The notes beneath the pieces are model-generated. The model searched no databases. It was not told the DNA's origin and worked only from the letters and a program-made list of their open reading frames with translations. Below are positions 36,861 through 45,481 of a stretch of DNA of 64,000 nt, piece after piece (positions within the stretch are counted from its first letter, which is position 1; each line of letters opens with the position of its first letter). The stretch spans positions 806,001-870,000 of the forward strand of contig NZ_JAPJDC010000001.1 in assembly GCF_026241855.1 (NCBI RefSeq), in the 5' to 3' direction. This DNA comes from Curtobacterium flaccumfaciens pv. betae (GTDB lineage: Bacteria > Actinomycetota > Actinomycetes > Actinomycetales > Microbacteriaceae). A program made the position numbers and the translations under genes.

Positions 36861-38368
36861 CGCTCACCGACACGACCACCACCACCGTCGGGCACTGGAT
36901 CGACGGCAAGCGCGTCGAATCCGCGTCGGGCAACACCGCCCCCGTGTACGACCCGGCGCTCGGCGTCGCGACCAAGCAGGTCGCGCTGGCCGACGAGTCC
37001 GAGATCCAGGCGGCCATCGGCAGCGCCAAGGCGGCGTTCCCCGGCTGGAGCAACCTGTCACTGGCCAAGCGCCAGGCGATCCTGTTCTCGTTCCGCGAGA
37101 TCCTGAACCGCGACAAGGCCGAGCTGGCCGCGATCATCACGAGCGAGCACGGCAAGGTCATCGACGACGCCCTGGGTGAGATCGCCCGTGGGCAAGAGGT
37201 CGTGGAGCTCGCCACCAACATCCCGAGCCTGATGAAGGGAGAGTTCTCCGACCAGGTCTCGACCGGCATCGACGTCTACTCGATCCGCCAGCCGCTCGGC
37301 GTCGTGGGCATCATCAGCCCCTTTAACTTCCCGGCGATGGTGCCGCTCTGGTTCCTGCCGATCGCGATCGCCGCGGGCAACACCGTCGTGCTGAAGCCGA
37401 GCGAGAAGGACCCGTCGGCCGCCATCTGGCTCGCCGAGAAGTTCAAGGAAGCCGGGCTGCCCGACGGCGTCTTCAACGTGCTCAACGGCGACAAGCTGTC
37501 CGTCGACGGCCTGCTCACCAGCGACGACGTCGAGTCGATCTCGTTCGTCGGCTCCACGCCCATCGCGCAGTACGTCTACGAGACCGGCACGAAGCACGGC
37601 AAGCGCGTGCAGGCCCTCGGCGGAGCGAAGAACCACATGCTCGTCCTGCCCGACGCCGACCTCGACCTGGTCGCCGACAACGCGATCAACGCCGGCTTCG
37701 GTTCGGCCGGTGAACGCTGCATGGCGATCTCGGTCGTCGTCGCCGTCGAGCCGGTGGCGGACGAGCTCATCCAGAAGATCAAGGACCGCGCGGCGACCCT
37801 GCGCATCGGCGACGGTCGTCGCGGGTGCGACATGGGGCCGCTCGTCACGAAGCAGCACCGTGACAAGGTCGCCTCGTACATCGAGGTCGCAGAGCAGGAC
37901 GGTGCGGTGGTTGTGGTGGACGGCCGCACCGTCCGACCCGACGGCGACGAGAACGGCTTCTGGCTGGGTCCGACGCTGATCGACCAGGTGCCCACCACCA
38001 GCCGCGTCTGCACCGAGGAGATATTCGGTCCGGTGCTGAGCGTCGTGCGGGTCGCCACCTACGAAGAGGGCCTCGAGCTCATCAACTCCGGCGCGTACGG
38101 CAACGGCACCGCCATCTTCACGAACGACGGTGGCGCCGCCCGACGGTTCCAGCGCGATGTGCAGGTCGGCATGATCGGCATCAACGTGCCGATCCCGGTG
38201 CCTGTTGCCTACTACTCGTTCGGCGGATGGAAGAACTCGCTGTTCGGCGACCACAAGGCGTACGGTGCCGACGGCGTGAGCTTCTTCACCCGTCAGAAGG
38301 CGATCACGAGCCGGTGGCTCGACCCGTCGCACGGCGGCATCAACCTCGGCTTCCCGTCGAACAACTGA
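36857..38368 (+). CDS. iolA: Methylmalonate-semialdehyde dehydrogenase (CoA-acylating)
   Basis: Converts malonate semialdehyde to acetyl-CoA (and methylmalonate semialdehyde to propionyl-CoA), the last step of inositol degradation. The aldehyde dehydrogenase fold is full length (503 residues): FNFPAMVPLWFLPIAIAAGNTVVLKPSEKDP, then FVGSTPIAQYVYETG, then the catalytic cysteine in FGSAGERCMAIS. The glutamate of hydrolytic ALDHs is replaced, as expected, in LGGAKNHMLVLPDAD. ATG overlaps the previous stop (ATGA). Confidence 0.94.
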   Translation: MTLTDTTTTTVGHWIDGKRVESASGNTAPVYDPALGVATKQVALADESEIQAAIGSAKAAFPGWSNLSLAKRQAILFSFREILNRDKAELAAIITSEHGKVIDDALGEIARGQEVVELATNIPSLMKGEFSDQVSTGIDVYSIRQPLGVVGIISPFNFPAMVPLWFLPIAIAAGNTVVLKPSEKDPSAAIWLAEKFKEAGLPDGVFNVLNGDKLSVDGLLTSDDVESISFVGSTPIAQYVYETGTKHGKRVQALGGAKNHMLVLPDADLDLVADNAINAGFGSAGERCMAISVVVAVEPVADELIQKIKDRAATLRIGDGRRGCDMGPLVTKQHRDKVASYIEVAEQDGAVVVVDGRTVRPDGDENGFWLGPTLIDQVPTTSRVCTEEIFGPVLSVVRVATYEEGLELINSGAYGNGTAIFTNDGGAARRFQRDVQVGMIGINVPIPVPVAYYSFGGWKNSLFGDHKAYGADGVSFFTRQKAITSRWLDPSHGGINLGFPSNN

Positions 38369-38376
38369 CCCGCAGC

Positions 38377-39300
38377 ATGGCGAACGAACAGCACCAGCAC
38401 GACCAGTGGTTCATCCCGGCGGGCTCCCGGCCCGAGGCGGGCTGGACCGACGTGGTCGACGGTCGCATCGAGGGGTGGGCGCACACCGGGCTCCGGACCG
38501 GCGCGCTGACCGACGGGGGCGAGCTGCGCCTCCCGGCCGACGCCGTGGAGCGCATCGTCGTGCCGCTCGCCGGGTCGTTCCACGTGACCCACTCGGGCGC
38601 TGCCGGTGACGGCGAGCAGACCCTGCAGGGTCGGGGGAGCGTCTTCGAGGGCCCCACCGACGTCCTGTACCTGGGCTCGGGCTCCGCGGCCACCATCACC
38701 GGCAGCGGCCGGTTCGCCGTCGCCGAGGCGCCCACCGACACCGTCAAGCCGACCACCTACGTGGCCCGGCCGGACGTGCCGGTGGAGCTCCGCGGCGCCG
38801 GGCAGTCGAGCCGTCAGGTGCACAACTTCGGCACCCCGGCGGCGCTCGACGCCGTCAAGTTCATCGTGTGCGAAGTGATCACGCCGGCCGGCAACTGGTC
38901 GTCGTACCCGCCCCACAAGCACGACACGAACGTGCCCGGGTCGGAGTCGAACCTCGAGGAGATCTACTACTACGAGGCTGCGGTGTCCCGTGGGCTCGAG
39001 TCGATCGCGACCGAGGCCGCCGACCCGTTCGCCCTGCACCGCACGTACGCCTCGGACGACCGCGCCATCGACGAGTTCCGGCAGGTCCGGACCGGCGACG
39101 TCGCCCTGGTGCCGTACGGCTGGCACGGTCCGGCGGTCGCCGCTCCGGGCTACGACATGTACTACCTGAACGTGATGGCCGGGCCCGACCCGGAGCGCGT
39201 CTGGAACATCACCGACGACCCCGCCCACGGGTGGGTCCGGCAGGCGTGGGCATCGGAATCGATCGACCCACGACTGCCCTACGAAAGGAAGCAGGCGTGA
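38377..39300 (+). CDS. iolB: 5-deoxy-glucuronate isomerase
   Basis: Cupin-fold isomerase forming 2-deoxy-5-keto-gluconate from 5-deoxy-glucuronate. Two cupin halves; the second has YPPHKHDTNVPGSESNLEEIYYYE with the metal-binding histidines and glutamate, and GDVALVPYGWHGPAVAAPGYDMYYLNVMAGP. 307 residues, typical. The stop overlaps the iolD start (GTGA). Confidence 0.93.
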   Translation: MANEQHQHDQWFIPAGSRPEAGWTDVVDGRIEGWAHTGLRTGALTDGGELRLPADAVERIVVPLAGSFHVTHSGAAGDGEQTLQGRGSVFEGPTDVLYLGSGSAATITGSGRFAVAEAPTDTVKPTTYVARPDVPVELRGAGQSSRQVHNFGTPAALDAVKFIVCEVITPAGNWSSYPPHKHDTNVPGSESNLEEIYYYEAAVSRGLESIATEAADPFALHRTYASDDRAIDEFRQVRTGDVALVPYGWHGPAVAAPGYDMYYLNVMAGPDPERVWNITDDPAHGWVRQAWASESIDPRLPYERKQA

Positions 39301-41207
39301 CCACCACCACGCGGAAGATGACGGTCGGCCAGGCACTCGTCGAGTTCCTGGCCAACCAGTGGACCGTCGACGGCGACGTCCGCGAACGCACCATCCCGGG
39401 GATCTTCGGCATCTTCGGGCACGGCAACGTCGCCGGGGTCGGTCAGGCCATCAAGCAGCTCCACGTCGAGCAGCCCGGTCTGCTGCCGTACCACCAGGCC
39501 CGCAACGAGCAGGCGATGGTGCACGAGGCCGTCGGCTTCGCCCGCATGCACCGCCGCCGCGCGACCTACGCGTCGACGGCGTCGGTCGGCCCGGGCGCCG
39601 CCAACATGCTGACCGCCGCGGCACTCGCCACCACGAACCGGCTGCCGGCACTGCTGCTGCCGTCGGACACCTTCGCCACGCGCACCACGGACCCGGTGCT
39701 CCAGCAGATCGAGCTGCCGCACGACACGTCGTTGCAGGTCACCGACGCCTTCCGTCCGCTGTCGCGCTACTTCGACCGTGTGGAGCGTCCGGAGCAGCTG
39801 TTCTCGATCGCCCTCGCCGCGATGCGGGTGCTGACCGACCCGGCCGAGACCGGTGCGGTGACGATCGCGCTGCCCGAGGACGTCCAGGCCGAGGAGTTCG
39901 ACGTCCCCGTCGCGTTCCTGCAGCCGCGCGAGTGGCACATCCGCCGCCCGCTGCCCGAGCGCGGCCCGCTCGAGCGTGCCGTGGCCGCGATCCGTGCCGG
40001 CCGGCGTCCGGTCATCGTGGCCGGTGGCGGGGTGCTGTACTCCGACGCCGCCGACGAGCTCCGCGCCTTCGTCGAGGCCACCGGGATCCCGGTCGGCACG
40101 TCGCAGGCCGGTGGCGGATCCCTGGTCTGGGACCACCCGCAGTACCTCGGCGGGATCGGCGCGACGGGCACCGCGGCCGCCAATGCGATCGCCGCCCAGG
40201 CCGACGTCGTCATCGGGATCGGCACCCGCTACAGCGACTTCACCACGGCGTCGCGCACGGCGTTCCAGAACCCGGACGTCACGTTCGTCAACGTCAACGT
40301 GGCCGCGTTCGACGCCTACAAGCACGGTTCGCAGCTGCCGCTGATCGCGGACGCCCGGGAGGCGCTGGTCGCCATGACCGAGTCGCTCACGTCGGACACG
40401 GCGTACGTCGTCGAGCCCGGCTACGCCTCCGAGATCGCCTCGCTGAAGGCGGCGTGGGACGCCGCCGTCGACGGTGCCTTCGCCCCGTCCGGTGCAGACC
40501 TGCCCGGCCAGCCTGAGATCATCGGGGCCGTGCAGTCGGTCTCCGACCCGCGCGACGTCGTGATCCAGGCTGCGGGCTCGCTGCCCGGCGACCTGCACAA
40601 GCTCTGGCGGGTGCGGGACGAGCTCGGGTACCACGTCGAGTACGCGTTCTCGTGCATGGGCTACGAGATCGCCGGTGGCATCGGGGTCCGCCGCGGGGCT
40701 CCGGACCGCGACGCGATCGTGATGGTCGGTGACGGCAGCTACCTCATGCTGCACACCGAGCTCGTCACGGCCGTGGCCGAGGGCATCAAGATCATCGTCG
40801 TGCTCATCCAGAACCACGGGTACGCGTCGATCGGGCACCTGTCCGAGACCGTCGGCTCCGAGCGCTTCGGCACGAAGTACCGCTACCTCGACGAGACCGA
40901 GTCGTTCGAGAACGGCGAGCCCCTGCCCGTCGACCTCGCCGCCAACGCCCGCTCGTACGGCGTCGACGTCATCGAGGTGCAGCCCGGTCCGGACAGCATC
41001 GAGGACCTGAAGGCCGCGCTTCGTCAGGCGAAGGCGAACGACCACACCACCCTGGTGCACATCAACTCCGACCCACTGGTCTACGCCCCCGAGGGCGACG
41101 GCTGGTGGGACGTGCCGGTCGCGCAGACCTCCACCCTCCCCAGCACCCAGGCCGCCCGCGCCGAGTACGAGCAGCAGGTCGCCACGCAGCGTCCGCTGCT
41201 CGGCTGA
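39297..41207 (+). CDS. iolD: 3D-(3,5/4)-trihydroxycyclohexane-1,2-dione hydrolase
   Basis: Thiamine diphosphate enzyme that opens the cyclohexane ring. The N-terminal PYR domain has GIFGIFGHGNVAGVGQAI and RNEQAMVHEAVGFARMHRR with the conserved glutamate; the C-terminal PP domain has MVGDGSYLMLHTELVTA and NHGYASIG, which bind Mg and the diphosphate. 636 residues, full length. GTG start overlapping iolB. Confidence 0.95.
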   Translation: MTTTTRKMTVGQALVEFLANQWTVDGDVRERTIPGIFGIFGHGNVAGVGQAIKQLHVEQPGLLPYHQARNEQAMVHEAVGFARMHRRRATYASTASVGPGAANMLTAAALATTNRLPALLLPSDTFATRTTDPVLQQIELPHDTSLQVTDAFRPLSRYFDRVERPEQLFSIALAAMRVLTDPAETGAVTIALPEDVQAEEFDVPVAFLQPREWHIRRPLPERGPLERAVAAIRAGRRPVIVAGGGVLYSDAADELRAFVEATGIPVGTSQAGGGSLVWDHPQYLGGIGATGTAAANAIAAQADVVIGIGTRYSDFTTASRTAFQNPDVTFVNVNVAAFDAYKHGSQLPLIADAREALVAMTESLTSDTAYVVEPGYASEIASLKAAWDAAVDGAFAPSGADLPGQPEIIGAVQSVSDPRDVVIQAAGSLPGDLHKLWRVRDELGYHVEYAFSCMGYEIAGGIGVRRGAPDRDAIVMVGDGSYLMLHTELVTAVAEGIKIIVVLIQNHGYASIGHLSETVGSERFGTKYRYLDETESFENGEPLPVDLAANARSYGVDVIEVQPGPDSIEDLKAALRQAKANDHTTLVHINSDPLVYAPEGDGWWDVPVAQTSTLPSTQAARAEYEQQVATQRPLLG

Positions 41208-41240
41208 ACCGTTCACGAGACAGAAAGCGACAGCGACGTC

Positions 41241-42194
41241 ATGACCGACACCGCCACCCCCATCGGCAGCCCCGCCACCGACGCGGCGCCCGCCTCGATC
41301 CGCATCGGCACCGCCCCGGACTCGTGGGGCGTCTGGTTCCCGGACGACCCGAAGCAGGTGCCGTGGCAGCGCTTCCTCGACGAGGCGTCCGCAGCCGGGT
41401 ACGAGTGGATCGAGCTCGGCCCGTACGGGTACCTGCCGACCGACCCGTCCCAGCTGTCCGACGAGCTCGAGTCCCGCGGGCTCAAGCTGTCGGCGGGCAC
41501 GGTCTTCACCGGGTTCCACAAGGGCGAGGACCAGTTCCAGCGTGCGTGGGACCAGGCAGTCGCGGTCGCCGGCCTGGCCGCGAAGCTCGGCGCCGAGCAC
41601 CTGGTGACGATCCCCGACCTGTGGCGCTCGGACGCCACCGAAGAGGTGCTCGAGGCGCGCACGCTCACCGACGAGCAGTGGGAGCGACTCGGCAAGGGAC
41701 ACGACCAGCTCGGCAAGGCGCTGCTCGAGGAGTACGGCGTCCACCAGCAGTTCCACACCCACGCGGACAGCCACGTCGGCACCTACAAGGAGACCGTGCG
41801 GTTCCTCGAGGTCACGAACCCCGAGTACACCAACCTCTGCCTCGACACCGGCCACTTCGCCTACTACGGCGGCGACAACCTCAAGCTCATCGCCGCCCAC
41901 CCGGAGCGCATCGGCTACCTGCACCTCAAGCAGGTCGACACCGACCTGCTGTTCGACGTGCTCAAGAACGACGTGCCGTTCGCGACCGCCGTGTCGCAGG
42001 GCATCATGACCGAGCCGCCGCACGGCACCCCGGAACTCGCCCCGATCATCGAGGCCGTCGCCGCGATCAACCCGGACGTCTTCGGCATCGTCGAGCAGGA
42101 CATGTACGGCTGCTCCGTCGACGCCCCCGGCCCGATCGCCGAGCGCACCTTCCAGCACATCTTCGGCTCGACGTCGGCCGCCCGCGCCTCCTGA
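41241..42194 (+). CDS. iolE: Probable myo-inosose-2 dehydratase
   Basis: Sugar phosphate isomerase/epimerase-type TIM barrel, 317 residues. The opening RIGTAPDSWGVWFPDDPKQV and the metal segments FHTHADSHVG, LDTGHFAYYGGD and HLKQVD match IolE, which dehydrates 2-keto-myo-inositol before IolD acts. The first 20 residues are low-complexity. A second, more distant barrel of the same superfamily lies at 43309, so assignment of iolE rests on motif quality and position. Confidence 0.83.
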   Translation: MTDTATPIGSPATDAAPASIRIGTAPDSWGVWFPDDPKQVPWQRFLDEASAAGYEWIELGPYGYLPTDPSQLSDELESRGLKLSAGTVFTGFHKGEDQFQRAWDQAVAVAGLAAKLGAEHLVTIPDLWRSDATEEVLEARTLTDEQWERLGKGHDQLGKALLEEYGVHQQFHTHADSHVGTYKETVRFLEVTNPEYTNLCLDTGHFAYYGGDNLKLIAAHPERIGYLHLKQVDTDLLFDVLKNDVPFATAVSQGIMTEPPHGTPELAPIIEAVAAINPDVFGIVEQDMYGCSVDAPGPIAERTFQHIFGSTSAARAS

Positions 42195-42237
42195 CGCGCC
42201 GTCCACGCAGCGTCAACAACCCCAGGAGAACACCACC

Positions 42238-43305
42238 ATGACCACCACGCAGAACCTCCGCGTCGCCGTCGTCGGCGCCGGCATGATGGGCGCCGACCAC
42301 GTCCGCCGCATCACCGCCAAGATCTCGAACGCCGACGTCGTCGCCGTCGTCGAGCCCGACCAGGCCCGTGCCGCCGCGGCAGCCGCCCTGGCGCCCGGCG
42401 CGATCACCGCCGCGTCCTTCGACGAGGCGCTCGAGCAGACCGAGATCGACGCCGTCATCATCGCGACGCCGGGCTTCCTGCACGAGCCGATCCTGGTGAC
42501 GGCGCTCGAGCGCGGGCTCACCGTCCTGTGCGAGAAGCCGCTGACGACCAGCGCCGAGGACTCGCTGCGCATCGTGGAGCTCGAGCAGCAGCACGCCGCC
42601 CGACCGGTCATCCAGGTCGGCTTCATGCGCCGGTTCGACTCCGGGTACCAGGAGCTCAAGGCGCTGCGCGAGTCGGGGGCGAACGGCGCCCTGCTCGCCC
42701 TGCACCACGCGCACCGCAACCCGACGACGCCGCCCAACTTCAGCGAGTCGATGCTCATCCACGACTCGGTGATCCACGAGATCGACATCATCCCGTTCCT
42801 GACCGGCGAAGCGATCACGAGCGTCGAGGTCAAGAAGCCGCGCAAGAACTCCCTCGCGCCGGCCGACCTGCCCGAGCCGCAGTTCGTCCTGTTCACCACC
42901 GAGTCCGGCACCATGGCGATCGTCGAGATCAACGTCAACGCCCAGTTCGGCTACCAGGTGACCACCGACGCGGTGTTCGAGTCCGGCGTCGCCTACATCG
43001 GCCGCGACACCTCGCTCTCGCTCGCCGCAGCCGGAGCGACCTCGCAAGGCGTCACGCCGTCGTTCAAGGAGCGGTTCGCCGCCGCCTACGACGAAGAAGT
43101 CCAGCGCTGGGTCGACGCGGCCCGGACCGGCGGCATCGACGGGCCGAGTGCCTGGGACGGCTACACCGCCTCCGTCGTCGCCGAGGTCGCCGTCCGAGCG
43201 CAGCAGTCCGGCGCGCACGAAGTGGTCGAGTACGCGGTCACGAAGCCGGCGTTCTACGACGAGACGATCGACGCGACCGCACCGGCCGCGCTCGCCGGGG
43301 CCTGA
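42238..43305 (+). CDS. iolG: Gfo/Idh/MocA oxidoreductase, probable inositol 2-dehydrogenase
   Basis: NAD-binding N-terminal Rossmann domain (VAVVGAGMMGADHVRRI, residues about 9-25), CEKPLTTSAEDS with the catalytic lysine and the C-terminal alpha/beta domain with HDSVIHEIDIIPFL. 355 residues. In the operon it would oxidise myo-inositol to 2-keto-myo-inositol, the first step. RBS CCAGGAG nine bases before the ATG. Related dehydrogenases act on scyllo-inositol or other polyols, and this cannot be settled by sequence reading. Confidence 0.85.
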   Translation: MTTTQNLRVAVVGAGMMGADHVRRITAKISNADVVAVVEPDQARAAAAAALAPGAITAASFDEALEQTEIDAVIIATPGFLHEPILVTALERGLTVLCEKPLTTSAEDSLRIVELEQQHAARPVIQVGFMRRFDSGYQELKALRESGANGALLALHHAHRNPTTPPNFSESMLIHDSVIHEIDIIPFLTGEAITSVEVKKPRKNSLAPADLPEPQFVLFTTESGTMAIVEINVNAQFGYQVTTDAVFESGVAYIGRDTSLSLAAAGATSQGVTPSFKERFAAAYDEEVQRWVDAARTGGIDGPSAWDGYTASVVAEVAVRAQQSGAHEVVEYAVTKPAFYDETIDATAPAALAGA

Positions 43306-43308
43306 TCG

Positions 43309-44178
43309 ATGCCGAAGATCGCGCTCGACCCGACCCCGTTCCACCACGACCTGTCGCTGCTCGAGTTCCCGCGCAAGGTCGCGGAGCTCGGCTACGAGTA
43401 CCTGCAGCTCACGCCGCACAAGGACTTCATCCCCTTCTACCGGCACCCGAAGGCCGACGACGACCTGGTCGACGCGTTCGCCGCGGCGTGCCGTGACGCC
43501 GGTGTCCAGGTGGCGAGCGTGCTCCCCGTGCTGCGCTGGTCGGGCCCGGACGAGGACGCCCGACAGGCTGCGGTGCGGAAGTGGAAGCGGGTCATCGAGA
43601 TCACGAAGCGCCTCGGCGTGGACACCATCAACACGGAGTTCTCCGGCCGCCCCGAGCGTGCCGAGGAGTCCGAGGACCAGTTCTACCGGTCGATGGAGGA
43701 ACTGCTGCCGATCATCGAGGACGCCGGCATCCGTGTGCTCATCGACCCGCACCCCGACGACTTCGTCGAGGACGGCCTCGAGGCACTCCGGGTGATCCGC
43801 GGCCTGAACTCGAAGCACGTCGGCTTCGTCTACGTCGCCTGCCACACGTTCCACTACGGCGGCAACATGGACGAGATCATCGACGCCGCCGGTGACTCGC
43901 TGCAGCTGGTCCACGTCGCCGACGCGTACGACCACCGTCGCTCGCACGGCCTGCGCTACATCACGAACCCGCCCGGCAACCCGGTCCGGGTGCACCAGCA
44001 CCTGCCGGTCGGCCAGGCGGACGTCGACTTCGACGCCTTCTGGGCGGCACTCGACCGGGTCGGTTTCTCGGCGCGCGAGGACACCGTCGCGGTCTCGAGC
44101 GTCTTCGCGGAGGACGAGAACGCCGACGCGGTGTCGCGGTTCCAGCTCGACACGATCACGAAGGGACTCCACCGATGA
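43309..44178 (+). CDS. Sugar phosphate isomerase/epimerase, IolH-like
   Basis: TIM-barrel protein of 289 residues starting 4 bases after iolG. Motifs: FPRKVAELGYEYLQLTPHKDFIPFY, DTINTEFSGRPERAEESEDQF and IDPHPDDFVEDG, then FVYVACHTFHYGG and VHVADAYDHRRSHGLRYITNPPG with the metal histidines. It resembles IolH or IolI (inosose isomerase) proteins of actinobacterial iol clusters. The exact step is uncertain. Coupled by ATGA overlap to the transaldolase gene. Confidence 0.75.
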   Translation: MPKIALDPTPFHHDLSLLEFPRKVAELGYEYLQLTPHKDFIPFYRHPKADDDLVDAFAAACRDAGVQVASVLPVLRWSGPDEDARQAAVRKWKRVIEITKRLGVDTINTEFSGRPERAEESEDQFYRSMEELLPIIEDAGIRVLIDPHPDDFVEDGLEALRVIRGLNSKHVGFVYVACHTFHYGGNMDEIIDAAGDSLQLVHVADAYDHRRSHGLRYITNPPGNPVRVHQHLPVGQADVDFDAFWAALDRVGFSAREDTVAVSSVFAEDENADAVSRFQLDTITKGLHR

Positions 44179-45287
44179 CCACCACCCTCGAGACGCAGGC
44201 GTCCACCGACGCCGATTCCCGTCCCGTCACCCTGCAGGCCGCGGAGCAGACCCCCACCGCCCTGTGGAACGACTCCGCCGACCCGCGCGAACTGTCGACC
44301 GCCATCCACGAGTACGGTGCCGTCGGTGCGACCTGCAACCCGGTGATCGCGTACACCTGCATCCAGCAGGACCCGGAGACCTGGGTCCCGCGCATCCGCG
44401 AGATCGCCGAGGAGCACCCGACGGCGGGGGAGTCCTGGATCGGCTGGAAGGCCGTCGAGGAGCTCTCCATCGCCGCCGCGGCGCAGCTGTTGCCCGCGTT
44501 CGAGGCGTCCGGCGGCCGGAACGGTCGACTGTCCATGCAGACCGACCCCCGGTTCCACCGCGACGCCGACGCGCTCGTCGAACAGGCCGTCCGGTTCTCG
44601 CAGCTCGCGCCGAACATCATCGTGAAGATCCCCGCCACGAAGGTCGGCATCGCCGCGATCGAGGAAGCCGCCTACCGCGGGGTCTCGATCAACGCCACGG
44701 TGTCCTTCACCGTGCCGCAGGTCGTCGCCGTGGGCGAGGCCATCGAGCGCGCCCTCGACCGCCGTGCTGCCGAGGGCCTGCCGGAGCAGGAGTTCGGACA
44801 CGTCGTCACCCTGATGGCCGGCCGCTTCGACGACTGGCTGAAGACCGTCGTCAAGCGCGACCACGTGATGGTGGACCCGGGCATCCTCGAGTGGGCCGGT
44901 GTCGGCGCGGTGAAGAACGCCTACCGCGTCTTCCAGGAGCGTGGGTTCCGCTCGCGCGTGCTGGTCGCCGCGTTCCGCAACGCACTGCAGTGGTCGGAGT
45001 TCCAAGGCGGTGACCTGGTGGTGTCGCCGCCGTTCCAGTGGACGAAGGACATCAACGACAACGCGTTCCCGTTCCGTCCGCACGCCATCGACAACGAGGT
45101 CCCCGTGCACGTCATCGAGGCGCTCCGGGCCGCAACGCCGGAGTTCGCCCGCGGCTACGACGTGGACGGCATGACGATCGACGAGTTCGACCGCTTCGGT
45201 GCGACCGTGTCGACGCTCCGACAGTTCCTGGACGCCGACGCGAAGCTCGACGCCCTGGTCCGCGACATCATCGTCCCCGCGATCTGA
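44175..45287 (+). CDS. Transaldolase family protein in the iol operon
   Basis: TIM-barrel class I aldolase/transaldolase, 370 residues. ALWNDSADPRELSTAIHEYGAVGATCNPVIAY corresponds to the transaldolase opening, and NIIVKIPATKVGIAAIEEA has the Schiff-base lysine position. SINATVSFTVPQVVAVGEAIERAL and MAGRFDDWLKTVV follow. It is larger than fructose-6-phosphate aldolase (about 220) and differs from TalB. Its place as the last gene of the iol operon suggests it acts on an inositol-derived keto sugar; the substrate is unknown. Confidence 0.78.
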   Translation: MTTTLETQASTDADSRPVTLQAAEQTPTALWNDSADPRELSTAIHEYGAVGATCNPVIAYTCIQQDPETWVPRIREIAEEHPTAGESWIGWKAVEELSIAAAAQLLPAFEASGGRNGRLSMQTDPRFHRDADALVEQAVRFSQLAPNIIVKIPATKVGIAAIEEAAYRGVSINATVSFTVPQVVAVGEAIERALDRRAAEGLPEQEFGHVVTLMAGRFDDWLKTVVKRDHVMVDPGILEWAGVGAVKNAYRVFQERGFRSRVLVAAFRNALQWSEFQGGDLVVSPPFQWTKDINDNAFPFRPHAIDNEVPVHVIEALRAATPEFARGYDVDGMTIDEFDRFGATVSTLRQFLDADAKLDALVRDIIVPAI

Positions 45288-45345
45288 TGCGCGGCGCGAT
45301 CCGCGGTCGGAACCACGGGTCGCGCCCCGCGCGCTGACGCACCAG

Positions 45346-45392
45346 CCTGGAGGCCCGGTGCCGGTCCCCGAGACCGGCACCGGGCCTCCAGG
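45346..45392 (+). terminator. Family A palindrome ending the iol operon
   Basis: CCTGGAGGCCCGGTGCCGGT pairs perfectly with its complement around CCCCGAG. It lies between two genes on the same strand, unlike most members, and separates the nine-gene operon from the next unit. Confidence 0.75.
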
Positions 45393-45403
45393 CGGTTGCG
45401 TCA

Positions 45404-45436
45404 TGTGCTGACAAGGTCGGCCGCATCGGCTACGCT
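45404..45436 (+). promoter_or_regulatory. Promoter of the second inositol unit, partial operator
   Basis: -35 CTGACA (45408-45413), a 17-base spacer, -10 TACGCT (45431-45436). TGTGCTGACA (45404-45413) matches 8 of 10 positions of TGTCRTGACA and overlaps the -35 as at the iolC promoter. Confidence 0.5.
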
Positions 45437-45481
45437 CGTTGTCGCGCTCCAATGCGCGTCACCTGAACGAAGGAGTTCTCC

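Noticed and set aside
39279..42206. A 975-codon open frame on the minus strand opposite iolD and iolE
   Set aside because: It is an antisense shadow typical of GC-rich DNA: Arg/Gly/Val/His-rich without domain motifs, while the plus strand encodes clear IolD and IolE motifs.
42067..44172. A 701-codon minus-strand frame opposite iolG and the IolH-like gene
   Set aside because: Low-complexity translation with no motif; the opposite strand holds well-formed genes with overlapping stops and starts.
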